Source: Paenibacillus amylolyticus
GTDB lineage: Bacteria; Bacillota; Bacilli; Paenibacillales; Paenibacillaceae
Assembly: GCF_003719335.1 (NCBI RefSeq)
Contig: NZ_RIAS01000010.1
Location: 186,001-250,000, forward strand
Direction: 5' to 3'
Length of the DNA: 64,000 bases
This document shows positions 36,395 through 45,064 of this stretch, piece after piece. The position numbers and the translations under genes were made by a program. Within the stretch, counting starts at the first letter, position 1. Each line of letters begins with the position of its first letter. Under the pieces are notes generated by a model. It was given only the letters and a program-made list of their open reading frames with translations, made no database searches and was not told the DNA's origin.

Positions 36395-37667
36395 GACTGG
36401 CGAAGACGGCTACCTTGCCGTGTTGCGAATACCTTCCTTTACAGTGCTACTCGTGGGCAGGCTTGTCTCCGGTGCAGGTCAGATTTTATTTTCCATGGCC
36501 ACGATGTGGTACATCTTGCAGTTAACTGAATCCGCACTTGCTGCGGCATTGATTCCGATGCTTCCCTATTTGATCTATGCCTTCCTGGGCATCCCGCTTG
36601 CAACGATTAGTGACCGTCTGCCAAAGAAACAATTGCTGATCTGGACCGACATATGGAGAGCAGTTATTGCTTGTATCCTTGCGATTCTATTTCTGACGGG
36701 CAGCATGCTTCCGTGGCATATCTATGCGGCCAATCTGCTCATTGCGATTCTCGGTTTCATGTTCAACCCTGCCACTCAGACGGTCATTCCGGCGATTCTG
36801 CCCAAACCGGCAGAGCAACTCGCTCCAGCCAATGCCCTATTGAACTCTTCCTCCAAAACGATAGAACTGCTCGGTTATGCCTTGGGAGGAATTTTAATTG
36901 CCTTCATCTCCGTACAGTCGATCCTGTTCATCTATGCGATCACTTTTCTGTTATCCGCACTTGCTATTGCCTTTATTCGTATCCCTGCGACCAAAGTGGT
37001 CAAACAAAAAGGATTTTCAGGTTTTGTCAGAGACAGCATGCAGGGCATCACCTTTTTATTTTCGAACAAAGTTTTGGCATGCTGTATTATCTTTGGTGCC
37101 ATTATCAATTTTGCAGGAGCCCCGCTACATATCTTCACGCCGATTTTTGCCAATATGGTGCTTGAAGCCGGGCCACAAGGATATGGGTTGCTTCAATCTG
37201 CTTTTGCCGCTGGCAGTATCGTTGGTTCTTTGCTCAGTGGAAAGTATGCCAAACGTCTGTCACTAGCCCACTGGTTCTTAATCAGTTATCTGATCTCTGG
37301 CGCAAGCTTGCTGTTGATGCCGATGGTTCCTAACTTGTACTTTGCCATTGCTTGCTCTTTCCTGTTAATGCTGGGGCTTGCTCTTGTAAATGTACCGTTA
37401 GTCACTTCCATTCTGTTATCTACACCGGAAGAAAAAAGAGGACGTGTCATGAATAGTATGGGGGTACTTATGAGTGGGGTGAGCAATCCGCTCGGCTTGT
37501 TACTCGGAGGATGGTTAATTGAAGCCTATAGTCCATCCTGGGTGTACATGGGAATCGGCATATTTGTTATTTTTATGGGCACAGCTAGTCTGTTCGTCAG
37601 ACCTTTTCGAGAAGATCGAGCAGGACATACCTCACACAGAAAATCCTCGATTCCGTCTGAAATTTGA
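36372..37667 (+). CDS. MFS exporter (MFS_3, macrolide-efflux/enterobactin-exporter-like), 431 aa
   Basis: ATG 36372 is eight bases after GGAGG; earlier in-frame ATGs (36336, 36366) are too far from or too close to a site. Twelve membrane segments are predicted. Motif-A-like sequences are ISDRLPKKQLL after TM2 and SGKYAKRLS after TM8. It belongs with MFS_3 drug efflux proteins such as MefA-like pumps. The lanthipeptide precursor gene starts 173 bp downstream in the same direction with no strong terminator between, so it is the candidate exporter or self-resistance pump. No LanT-type ABC exporter is present. Confidence 0.85.
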   Translation: MNQKTTNKTGEDGYLAVLRIPSFTVLLVGRLVSGAGQILFSMATMWYILQLTESALAAALIPMLPYLIYAFLGIPLATISDRLPKKQLLIWTDIWRAVIACILAILFLTGSMLPWHIYAANLLIAILGFMFNPATQTVIPAILPKPAEQLAPANALLNSSSKTIELLGYALGGILIAFISVQSILFIYAITFLLSALAIAFIRIPATKVVKQKGFSGFVRDSMQGITFLFSNKVLACCIIFGAIINFAGAPLHIFTPIFANMVLEAGPQGYGLLQSAFAAGSIVGSLLSGKYAKRLSLAHWFLISYLISGASLLLMPMVPNLYFAIACSFLLMLGLALVNVPLVTSILLSTPEEKRGRVMNSMGVLMSGVSNPLGLLLGGWLIEAYSPSWVYMGIGIFVIFMGTASLFVRPFREDRAGHTSHRKSSIPSEI

Positions 37668-37807
37668 TGTTAGATCATTCCTTTTTTTGAGGAAAAAACA
37701 AAGGTTATGACAGGTATTACAACTATATATGGATTACGTAAATAATTTTTGTAAAAAAATTCAATTAAAAAGAAGGAATTTAAAATTTTATGTAGAATTT
37801 GGTTTAT

Positions 37808-38071
37808 TAAGAGGGGGAGACAAATGGGAGGTAATTTATCATGGAAAACAAGGAAATTTTATCTGTACAGGATTTGATGGCTCTGGAGGTTGAAGAGGAT
37901 AACAACATGTTCGAAGAAACTAGCTTGTGTACAGTGTGCAGCTGGACAAGCTCACAAACAATCGTTGTAGAGGCTTAGAACTCTTCATCGTCTCGAACCA
38001 CTGAATGATTCTTTAAGATAAGTCTTTGATTTCGCATTACTAAACTAAAATAATTGTACCTCCCCCTCTTA
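37808..38071 (+). repeat. Inverted repeat bracketing the precursor gene
   Basis: TAAGAGGGGGAG (37808-37819), just upstream of the precursor ribosome site, is exactly complementary to CTCCCCCTCTTA (38060-38071), just upstream of the synthetase ribosome site. In mRNA the two could pair and loop out the precursor gene. Confidence 0.55.
37841..37978 (+). CDS. Lanthipeptide precursor peptide, 45 aa
   Basis: A short gene overlooked by length-limited gene finding. ATG 37841 follows GGGAGGT at eight bases. The leader reads MENKEILSVQDLMALEVEED, with the ILxxQ box (ILSVQ, residues 6-10) that class III-type synthetases recognise (family ILxLQ). The likely core begins after about residue 24-26: TSLCTVCSWTSSQTIVVEA. 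It holds two Cys (30, 33) and seven Ser/Thr. The gene lies 120 bp ahead of a lyase-kinase-cyclase synthetase. Unusually, the Cys pair is N-terminal to most Ser/Thr, and the labionin pattern SxxSx(2-5)C is absent. Confidence 0.85.
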   Translation: MENKEILSVQDLMALEVEEDNNMFEETSLCTVCSWTSSQTIVVEA

Positions 38072-38098
38072 CTCTACTTCAAAAAGGAGTGATTCTCA

Positions 38099-40849
38099 TT
38101 GAAATCAGCAAGCCTGACTGAAAAGAAGGACGCCTATGAGAACGCTTTGCAACATATAATCCGGGATCTCCCCGACTCCATCCAATGGTCGAATGACGGC
38201 CATTGGATTTGTTTTAAACCGGGACAATTAACACTTCCGGCACAGGGCTGGAAAATTCATTTATCGGTTATCCCTGTGGAGGGAGCTGAATTGCTACGAA
38301 GGATTACACCGATTCTGACAACGTATGGTGTAATGTGGAAAGTCGTAAACAGCGGGCTGAAGTTAATTGAAGCATCCAATGGTTCTACACCGCTGCCCCA
38401 AACCGGGAAGTGTATGACGATTTATGCACGCAGTGATGAACAATTTATACAATTGCTTGAGGAGATGTATGCATGTACGGGTGATCTTAAAGGCCCCGCG
38501 ATCCCTACAGATCGGGCTTACCGGGGAAGTTCATGTGTATTTTATCGCTACGGGGCTTTTGTAGACCGATTCTATTATGATCGTTACTCTGGCGCTAAGG
38601 TATATGCCATCCAGAACCCGGAAGGTAAACTGGAGGAAGATCGAAGAACACCTGGCAGATACAAACCCGAGTGGATAGATGAGCCGGAAGAACTGGTGAG
38701 CATACAGACCGGATGGAAGCAAGAAAATGAGGCAGTAAACAATCCGAATAATTCTAGTAACAATGAATTTGGAATACGTAAAATCCGTGTGAGGCGGGTG
38801 CTCAAAAAGTCAGGTAAAGGAGGCGTATTTCTTGTCTCCACGTCCCGGCATGAGCAGGCTGTTATGAAAGAAGCGGTTCATCTCATGCGTGTGGATGGTG
38901 CCGGACGTTCTGCCCATGATTATCTGGATAACGAGTATCATGTGCTAGATCTGATGAAGGATACAGGGTATACTCCGCGGCCAATCGATCTGTTCAGCGC
39001 AGAACGGAATCGATATCTGATTCTGGAATACTTCGAGAGCATCAGCTTGCGCGAGTACATCCACCGCAGACATGTAGCTGCCGATGGCAATGAGGCAGAA
39101 TTTTACCGAATCGGCTCAGATATTCTGGATATTGTGCACGAGTTTCACGCTAGAGGTATTGTCATCAACGATCTCACGCCGAACAACATTGTGGTGTTGC
39201 TTGACGGAAGTGTGCGGTTGATCGATCTGGAGTTAGCCTATGTGAAAGATAACAAAAGTCAGGTAAAACCATTAACAGGGCACACGCCTGGTTATGTGCT
39301 TCGAGGAAGAGAGCACAGTCAGCGATCGGAATACTCCGATGATCTCTACGCGCTGGGAGCCGTTTATTATTACATGGCAACCTCCATGGACCCTTATCTG
39401 AAATACAGACAGTCTCATCTGTCTGCTGGACAAGCATACTTGGACAATCTCAATGATAGACAGCTACTTGGGCTGGGGAGTCTGGGGATCGAGATCATGT
39501 CTGGACGATATAACGATTTATCTGAAATACGTGAACAGCTAATACGTATGTGTGAGCAAGAGAAGGGCGATTTAACAGGGAGCGAGCAATCTTCGCGTAC
39601 GAATGAAGCAGGCATGACGGACGAAGAAGTACTTCATCAAGCCGAGCTTATGGCTAACAAATTGTATCAATCCCTTGATTTGAACAATGCTCACCAACTA
39701 TATCCCGAAAATAGTATGAGCAAAATGTTCCACCCGGCCAATTTCAACTTTGGATGGACGGGCATGGCCTACGGTTTTCATCAACTTGGTCAGATCACGC
39801 AGAACAGACAGTATCATCAGTATTCACGTGAAGTATTGGAGTGGATATTAAATCATACGCCGTATGTTCCCGGAGAAACGCCAGAGAGCCTGTATTTCGG
39901 TTATGGTGCTGTTCCTTGGGCGCTGGCACAGACAGCAGATGCGCTGGATGATAAACCGTTATTTCGCATTGCTGAAAATCTTGCCTTGGAGATGACGAGA
40001 CATGACCCGGTTCAAACCAATATCAGTCATGGAGCAGCAGGTTTGGGGTTAATGCTGCTGGAGATACATCATCTTGGGGACTGTAACGAGCTTTTGACGA
40101 GAGCTGATGAACTCGGTGAAATGATTTTACAACAAGAAAAGCGAACAGAAGACGGGATGAGCATATGGGAAGTGAAGGACAAGTCGGATAAAAAAAGCCA
40201 CCACTCGTATGGGTTCTCGCATGGCGTTGCAGGAATCGGTTATTTCTTGCTTGCCTTAGCGAAGCTAACGGGGAAAGCCGAGTATTATTCGGCAGTGAAG
40301 CGCATTGTGGACACGCTGGAACGTGCAAGTCACGAAGGAAAGAATGGGGTAAGGTTATGGCCTGCTTCCCTCGAAAAGCCGGACGCTCTCTGGGTTCATT
40401 GGTGTAATGGTTCTGCGGGTATAGGTCGGTTTTTACTGACTGCAGCCGAGGTTCTGCAAGATCCGGTATGTTACAGACTTGGTCAGCAGGCCGCAGATGC
40501 AGTCGCCCAGTCGACCATATTTGCTTCTTTCGGCCAGTGTCATGGGATTGCAGGTAATGGAGACTTTTTGATCATGGCCAATCGGAGTTTTCCTGGCAGA
40601 TATGAAGGAAAATTGAAAGAGTATACACAGAGTCTATACGTGCTTCGCAGTGATGAGCAGGAAGACTTGTGGATGTGGCCACTGGAGGATATGGAATCCT
40701 TCTCTCCGGACTATATGACAGGATACATGGGGATTTACTCTTTTCTGCTTCGTCGATTTTATCCTGCGGTCTCTTTTGAACCGCTGGTACATTCAGGCTT
40801 CGACCAGACCAGGGAGGTACAGGTATATGATGCAAACATCCATAGCTGA
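38099..40849 (+). CDS. Three-domain lanthipeptide synthetase (LanKC/LanL), 916 aa
   Basis: TTG 38099 is eight bases after AAGGAGT. The lyase domain (about 1-205) contains the class III/IV motif YRGSSCVFYRYGAF. The kinase domain (about 230-500) has Lys257 (MKEA), Asp358 and Asn363 in INDLTPNNIV, and Asp376 in LIDLELA. The LanC-like cyclase (about 530-905) has SHGAAGLG, SHGVAGIG, WCNGSAGIG and GQCHGIAGNG. Cys769, Cys814 and His815 fit the three zinc ligands, which class III LanKC proteins lack and class IV LanL proteins keep. It would phosphorylate then eliminate Ser/Thr of the precursor and cyclise with Cys. It overlaps the next gene by 23 bp. Confidence 0.92.
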   Translation: MKSASLTEKKDAYENALQHIIRDLPDSIQWSNDGHWICFKPGQLTLPAQGWKIHLSVIPVEGAELLRRITPILTTYGVMWKVVNSGLKLIEASNGSTPLPQTGKCMTIYARSDEQFIQLLEEMYACTGDLKGPAIPTDRAYRGSSCVFYRYGAFVDRFYYDRYSGAKVYAIQNPEGKLEEDRRTPGRYKPEWIDEPEELVSIQTGWKQENEAVNNPNNSSNNEFGIRKIRVRRVLKKSGKGGVFLVSTSRHEQAVMKEAVHLMRVDGAGRSAHDYLDNEYHVLDLMKDTGYTPRPIDLFSAERNRYLILEYFESISLREYIHRRHVAADGNEAEFYRIGSDILDIVHEFHARGIVINDLTPNNIVVLLDGSVRLIDLELAYVKDNKSQVKPLTGHTPGYVLRGREHSQRSEYSDDLYALGAVYYYMATSMDPYLKYRQSHLSAGQAYLDNLNDRQLLGLGSLGIEIMSGRYNDLSEIREQLIRMCEQEKGDLTGSEQSSRTNEAGMTDEEVLHQAELMANKLYQSLDLNNAHQLYPENSMSKMFHPANFNFGWTGMAYGFHQLGQITQNRQYHQYSREVLEWILNHTPYVPGETPESLYFGYGAVPWALAQTADALDDKPLFRIAENLALEMTRHDPVQTNISHGAAGLGLMLLEIHHLGDCNELLTRADELGEMILQQEKRTEDGMSIWEVKDKSDKKSHHSYGFSHGVAGIGYFLLALAKLTGKAEYYSAVKRIVDTLERASHEGKNGVRLWPASLEKPDALWVHWCNGSAGIGRFLLTAAEVLQDPVCYRLGQQAADAVAQSTIFASFGQCHGIAGNGDFLIMANRSFPGRYEGKLKEYTQSLYVLRSDEQEDLWMWPLEDMESFSPDYMTGYMGIYSFLLRRFYPAVSFEPLVHSGFDQTREVQVYDANIHS

Positions 40850-41627
40850 TATCCTGCCCCAATGTCAGCATGAATCCGGAAAGGTCGGGGATCGATACTA
40901 CGCAAGTGAGCCTGGCAAAAGAGAAGCGATTTCTTCCATTCTGGTAATAGATCATGGGGAAGGTCAATATATGATGGATCTGTGGAGCGAAGCTTCATCT
41001 CATGCATATTGGGAAGGACAGATCACAACCTTATTGGACAAGTTGTCTTACTCCTCTATATATGTAACTGCACCTGCCTCGTTTCCATGGGAAAGGCTCG
41101 GGTATAAGGCAGATGTGCTGGCTCAACGATACCGGTTTTACGGTAAACGGAAGCACATTTCTGTTCCGGTAATGCCGGATCAGGCTGGAAGGTGGCAACC
41201 CGCTGATGGTCAAGCGGAAGCTATGGCTCATTTGCTTGATACCAGTGATTTAACCTGCCCCGGAATCCAAGCTGCTCGCAAGGCAGTGGAGGATATCTAT
41301 GAGGGGGTGTATGGGCGTTTACTGGACGGATCGGGACTTGTGGAACTGGAAGGAACGAAGATCGGAGGCTGTCTGTTAAGTGATGAGTTCGGTAGCATCC
41401 TTCTGTCACATATATTCACCATCCCTGCGGCAAAACGCAAGGGCTGGGCACGGTGGCTTGTTGCCTATGCTCTCCATCAGTGCAGTTCCGACCCGGAACT
41501 GCAGATCAAAGCTTCTCTTGATGCAAACAATCAGGGCAGCTATCGCTTGATGAGTGCATTGCCATTACAGCAGGTGCCTGAACTAATACATGTATGCCGG
41601 ATCAGGAAAGAGGGGGAGTCCTCATGA
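40827..41627 (+). CDS. GNAT-like protein in the lanthipeptide operon, 266 aa
   Basis: The start is ATG 40827 (nine bases after AGGGAGG), inside the synthetase 3' end; an earlier in-frame start at 40776 has no site. Residues about 170-255 resemble the GNAT core: LLSHIFTIPAAKRKGWARWL (beta4 and acetyl-CoA loop) and SLDANNQGSYRLMSAL (the typical N-x-x-A-x-x-L end). The N-terminal 150 residues could be a degenerate second GNAT half. It ends with an ATGA overlap to the next gene. It may acylate the modified peptide or provide self-protection; neither is shown. Confidence 0.6.
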   Translation: MMQTSIADILPQCQHESGKVGDRYYASEPGKREAISSILVIDHGEGQYMMDLWSEASSHAYWEGQITTLLDKLSYSSIYVTAPASFPWERLGYKADVLAQRYRFYGKRKHISVPVMPDQAGRWQPADGQAEAMAHLLDTSDLTCPGIQAARKAVEDIYEGVYGRLLDGSGLVELEGTKIGGCLLSDEFGSILLSHIFTIPAAKRKGWARWLVAYALHQCSSDPELQIKASLDANNQGSYRLMSALPLQQVPELIHVCRIRKEGESS

Positions 41628-43216
41628 AACCTGTTTTGCTGGAAAGTACGGACTATCATGATCTGAGAAGTAAATGGTTTCGTGCGAGCCATGAACCAGG
41701 GTTATTTGTGGTTGAGGGACGTTCGGATCTCGTGCAGCATGAACTTCAAAAGTTAAGTATGCATTGGCAGGATCAGGCGCTTCACCTTCTGCTTGATGAT
41801 GCGTATCACACGCTGCCACTCATTTATCAGTTGAACCCGGTTCACCCGATTGATGATCTGGTGGCGTGCAAAAATGCATTGCTCCGATTTCATCGAGCCG
41901 GCTGGGCACCGGGACCACGGAAATGGATTTTGGTCGAGGTGGTCTCTGGTCTGCACCCTGCAGACCTTGGAGCCATTCATCATCTGCTCTATCGTCAGAA
42001 ACTAAAGGACGTAAGCGTATTGTTATTTTTTCACCAATATCCCGTGAGAGTTAACCTTCCCCGACATGTCTCGAGGCTGGCTGTTTCACTGGTGAGAGAT
42101 ACGCCGGAACAGACCCGGCTTTTGTTAAATGAACAGCTGCGAATGGCTGGTAGACACGATGAGGCCGAAGAAGAGGACAGCCAAGGGGAAACGCAAACGA
42201 CAGTGCGAAGTACGGAGGAAGTCCGAAGTGAAACCCAAGATCAAACCCAAGATCAAACCCAAGATCAAACCCAAGGCAAACTTCAACATAAAGCACATCG
42301 TAAAGCACTGGCTCTCTATAACAGGCTGGCTTGGGTTTTGTTGTGCAAATCGGATAATCGCCTGCGGTACAGGGCTTGTTTTCGCTTTTTTAGTCAAAAT
42401 GCCATATTCCAACAATTATCGGCCGCGCAGCAGGCCATTCTGTGGTTTGAACTGGGTCAGCTATTAACCAAAACTGGGGATGATTATGCCGCGGCAAGAG
42501 AATGTTATGCCAATGCCCGGGCCGTTCTGGAGCATGAAGAATTAAACGAAGTCTATCGCATTGGAAAAGAGGCGGCACTAGATAATGGTGAAGCATTAAT
42601 TGAGATGCAGGAAGGCCATATCTCACGTGCAATTGAACTGGAGAAGCGGGCTGGTATGCGTATTCGTGAACTCCCCCCAGGGCCGGATCGGCATGTTTTT
42701 CAGATTCAAACGGCTCTGAACATTGCTGGGCTGCAAATCCGGGCAGGACTTCTCATGGATGCGGAAACGACACTAATAGCTGCCGAAAAGCTCTGCACAG
42801 GTGTGTACTCGGGTTGGCTCGGGCATATACTTCAATTAAAAATGTCGGTATATCAACAACTCGGCGAACAGGAGTTAGAATACAAGATGTTGATTCAGGT
42901 GCTAAGGATGAAGACAGGTTCAATTCCTTCCAAATTGCTGCAACGTTCCATTGAATTGGCTGGGGTGCTGATCCAGCAAGGGGAAGAGGAACGTGCAGCG
43001 GAGGTGTATCGTCTTCTGATTGCGGGATTGCCAGCATCCAATCTGCAGCAAATCCGTTTGATCCGGCAAGCGTTAAGTAGTTTGGGAACAGAGAGCGCCG
43101 CAGCAGCGGCCACACATCATCAGCTTACGCTCAAGTTGGAAATACAGCTCGATTCCTGGGAGCAATTCAAGCATTGGCATGAGGGGAGGGAATCCGGTTG
43201 GGCGATCCATTCCTGA
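41624..43216 (+). CDS. Degenerate ATPase/TPR-like protein of unknown function, 530 aa
   Basis: ATG 41624 overlaps the previous stop (ATGA), with AGGGGGAG five bases upstream. Residues 1-175 (FVVEGRSDLVQHELQ, KWILVEVVSGL, DVSVLLFFHQYPV) look like the beta-strand order of a STAND/AAA ATPase, but there is no Walker A; ILVEVV may be a remnant Walker B strand. Residues 185-220 are a Gln/Asp/Thr low-complexity linker encoded by tandem GATCAAACCCAA units (42239-42276). The remainder is alpha-helical and TPR-like (ALYNRLAWVL, ARECYANARAVLEHEEL). It ends 19 bp inside the peptidase gene. A scaffold or regulator is possible. Confidence 0.55.
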   Translation: MKPVLLESTDYHDLRSKWFRASHEPGLFVVEGRSDLVQHELQKLSMHWQDQALHLLLDDAYHTLPLIYQLNPVHPIDDLVACKNALLRFHRAGWAPGPRKWILVEVVSGLHPADLGAIHHLLYRQKLKDVSVLLFFHQYPVRVNLPRHVSRLAVSLVRDTPEQTRLLLNEQLRMAGRHDEAEEEDSQGETQTTVRSTEEVRSETQDQTQDQTQDQTQGKLQHKAHRKALALYNRLAWVLLCKSDNRLRYRACFRFFSQNAIFQQLSAAQQAILWFELGQLLTKTGDDYAAARECYANARAVLEHEELNEVYRIGKEAALDNGEALIEMQEGHISRAIELEKRAGMRIRELPPGPDRHVFQIQTALNIAGLQIRAGLLMDAETTLIAAEKLCTGVYSGWLGHILQLKMSVYQQLGEQELEYKMLIQVLRMKTGSIPSKLLQRSIELAGVLIQQGEEERAAEVYRLLIAGLPASNLQQIRLIRQALSSLGTESAAAAATHHQLTLKLEIQLDSWEQFKHWHEGRESGWAIHS

Positions 43217-44985
43217 ACCGAATGAGTGTGAACCGGGAGCGGACGAGCATGATCCTGTGTTATGACGACCAAACATGCGAATGGTGTGAGCTTGACGATG
43301 CTGGCGATGTCCAAGCCAAGCATTGTCTTTCCGATCATTGGATAGGATTGGGCCAGACTGTACAGCATGTTCTATTTATCGGTACAGGTCAAGTGGCGGC
43401 GATTACCAAGGAGAAGACGGAGAGATGGATTCATGTATTCCAAAAAGAACGGGAGCACATAAGAGTGATTCAAACGCTCTCTCTAAAATTACCGTTTCCG
43501 GTGATGCAGCTTGCCTGGCAAGATGGACAACTCCAGCTACTTTTTGCGGTTAGGCATCGTTCAGGGACTGTGCAGATCGGGCTGTATGATCCTGTACAAG
43601 AAAAAGCCGAGTGGGTTACTCCGGAACTGGATAACCTGCAATTTGTGTTCTGGGCCAAGACTGAGCGAGAGATTGGTGTTAATGTGGGTGGAGCCGGCAG
43701 AGTTTATTTTTACGGGAAAGCTAACGGATCATCTCGGGAAATTCCTTATCAGGAGTATGCTTATCCGGTGATGGACAAGCAGGGTGATCGGATTGCTGTC
43801 TGCATTCCGATGGAAGATGGTTTTTGTCCTGGCTGGATGAGCGTTCAGGAGCGTGTTGTTCATGGCAGTCTGGAGCACAGTGAGCCGTTCTCTGAGCTGA
43901 TTCGTATCCAGCTGGATGTGGATCAACAGCATATCTTATGCGAGGGAATATTGCGTGGTAAGTGGCAATACATTCAGTACACGCTGGATGGAGAAAAAAC
44001 ATTTGAACTGTGTGATTATCCGGGAACGTTAACACAAGCGGTTCACAGCAGGGACAAACAAAACCTTATTGGAAAATACGAGTCCATTACGACCGCCCCG
44101 GTGCCCGCAAGATGTAGAATATCTGAATCGTTTGGTCACATTACTCCACTTTCTGTCAAGCATGGAGATGGGCCTATAAGTAATCTTGTAAAGCAACCAG
44201 AGACCAAGTACAAACACATGCGTTACGGGAACGCGTTCATTCCTTATATGGATATCCATCCGGAAGGTAAAGAACAGGCAGTCATCTATCTGCACGGTGG
44301 GCCACATAATTGCCTTCTGGATAGTTACAGTCCGGTTATTGCACGTTTATATGAGGCTGGAGTGAGGGTGATCGGGCTGAATTATCCAGGCAGTTCAGGA
44401 TTCGGTTCTGATTACAAGCAACGTATTCAGGATGATTGGGGCGGTGTGGATGCGGACGTTATTCGGTTGATCCGAGAGCAGGTTCTAGGTTCCTATTCGG
44501 CAGTTTCACTGTACGGCGTCAGTTATGGAGCTTACCTAGCGCTGTTAGCTGCGGGCAGAAAGCCGGAGCTGTGGAGCAACGTCGTGGCTTGTGCACCGTT
44601 TACAGATTTGAGCAGCTTGTACGCCGGTGGTGGTGCGAAGCTAAGATCATTTTTGCAAACGGAAATTGGAGAACTGTTACAGGATAAATCCGCACTGCGG
44701 GATAGAAGTCCTTTAACCTATGCGTCTGCATTGTGTGAAGTGGATCTACAGCTTGTTCACGGCCGGAATGATCAGCTCTGTCCGGTGGAACAGACGGAGC
44801 ACTTATATCGGGAGATATTGAAGCGGAAAGAGCCTGTAGAGGCGAAAGGCAGGCAACTTGAGATGCATATCATTGATGATCTGCAGCATGAGGTGTATGC
44901 AGAGCGAATCTGGGCGGCGAGGGCGGTTCATTTTTTAACTCAAAACAGGGTAATTCAGCCAGAACAGGCAACGAAGTTAAGATGA
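43198..44985 (+). CDS. S9 (prolyl oligopeptidase) family peptidase in lanthipeptide operon, 595 aa
   Basis: TTG 43198 is seven bases after GAGGGGAGGG and overlaps the previous gene; ATG 43222 is an alternative. The N-terminal part (about 1-330) fits a beta-propeller. The C-terminal alpha/beta hydrolase domain starts at VIYLHGGPHN. The catalytic triad can be placed at Ser442 (GVSYG), Asp525 (GRNDQLCP) and His564 (LQHEVY). No signal peptide is seen, so it acts in the cytoplasm. Among class III clusters, the S9 peptidase FlaP removes the flavipeptin leader, making this the prime candidate leader protease here, though there is no Pro in the precursor. Confidence 0.85.
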   Translation: MGDPFLNRMSVNRERTSMILCYDDQTCEWCELDDAGDVQAKHCLSDHWIGLGQTVQHVLFIGTGQVAAITKEKTERWIHVFQKEREHIRVIQTLSLKLPFPVMQLAWQDGQLQLLFAVRHRSGTVQIGLYDPVQEKAEWVTPELDNLQFVFWAKTEREIGVNVGGAGRVYFYGKANGSSREIPYQEYAYPVMDKQGDRIAVCIPMEDGFCPGWMSVQERVVHGSLEHSEPFSELIRIQLDVDQQHILCEGILRGKWQYIQYTLDGEKTFELCDYPGTLTQAVHSRDKQNLIGKYESITTAPVPARCRISESFGHITPLSVKHGDGPISNLVKQPETKYKHMRYGNAFIPYMDIHPEGKEQAVIYLHGGPHNCLLDSYSPVIARLYEAGVRVIGLNYPGSSGFGSDYKQRIQDDWGGVDADVIRLIREQVLGSYSAVSLYGVSYGAYLALLAAGRKPELWSNVVACAPFTDLSSLYAGGGAKLRSFLQTEIGELLQDKSALRDRSPLTYASALCEVDLQLVHGRNDQLCPVEQTEHLYREILKRKEPVEAKGRQLEMHIIDDLQHEVYAERIWAARAVHFLTQNRVIQPEQATKLR

Positions 44986-45042
44986 ACAAGAGTAAGCAAC
45001 CAAGATAAGCAGCCAGGATAAGATGATCAAGGAGAACTGTGG

Positions 45043-45064
45043 AAGCCGCCTGTGCGGCTTTTTT
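45043..45064 (+). terminator. Terminator closing the lanthipeptide operon
   Basis: AAGCCGC, a short CTGT loop and GCGGCTT, followed by a T run, 58 bp after the peptidase stop. It fixes the 3' boundary of the cluster. Confidence 0.9.
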
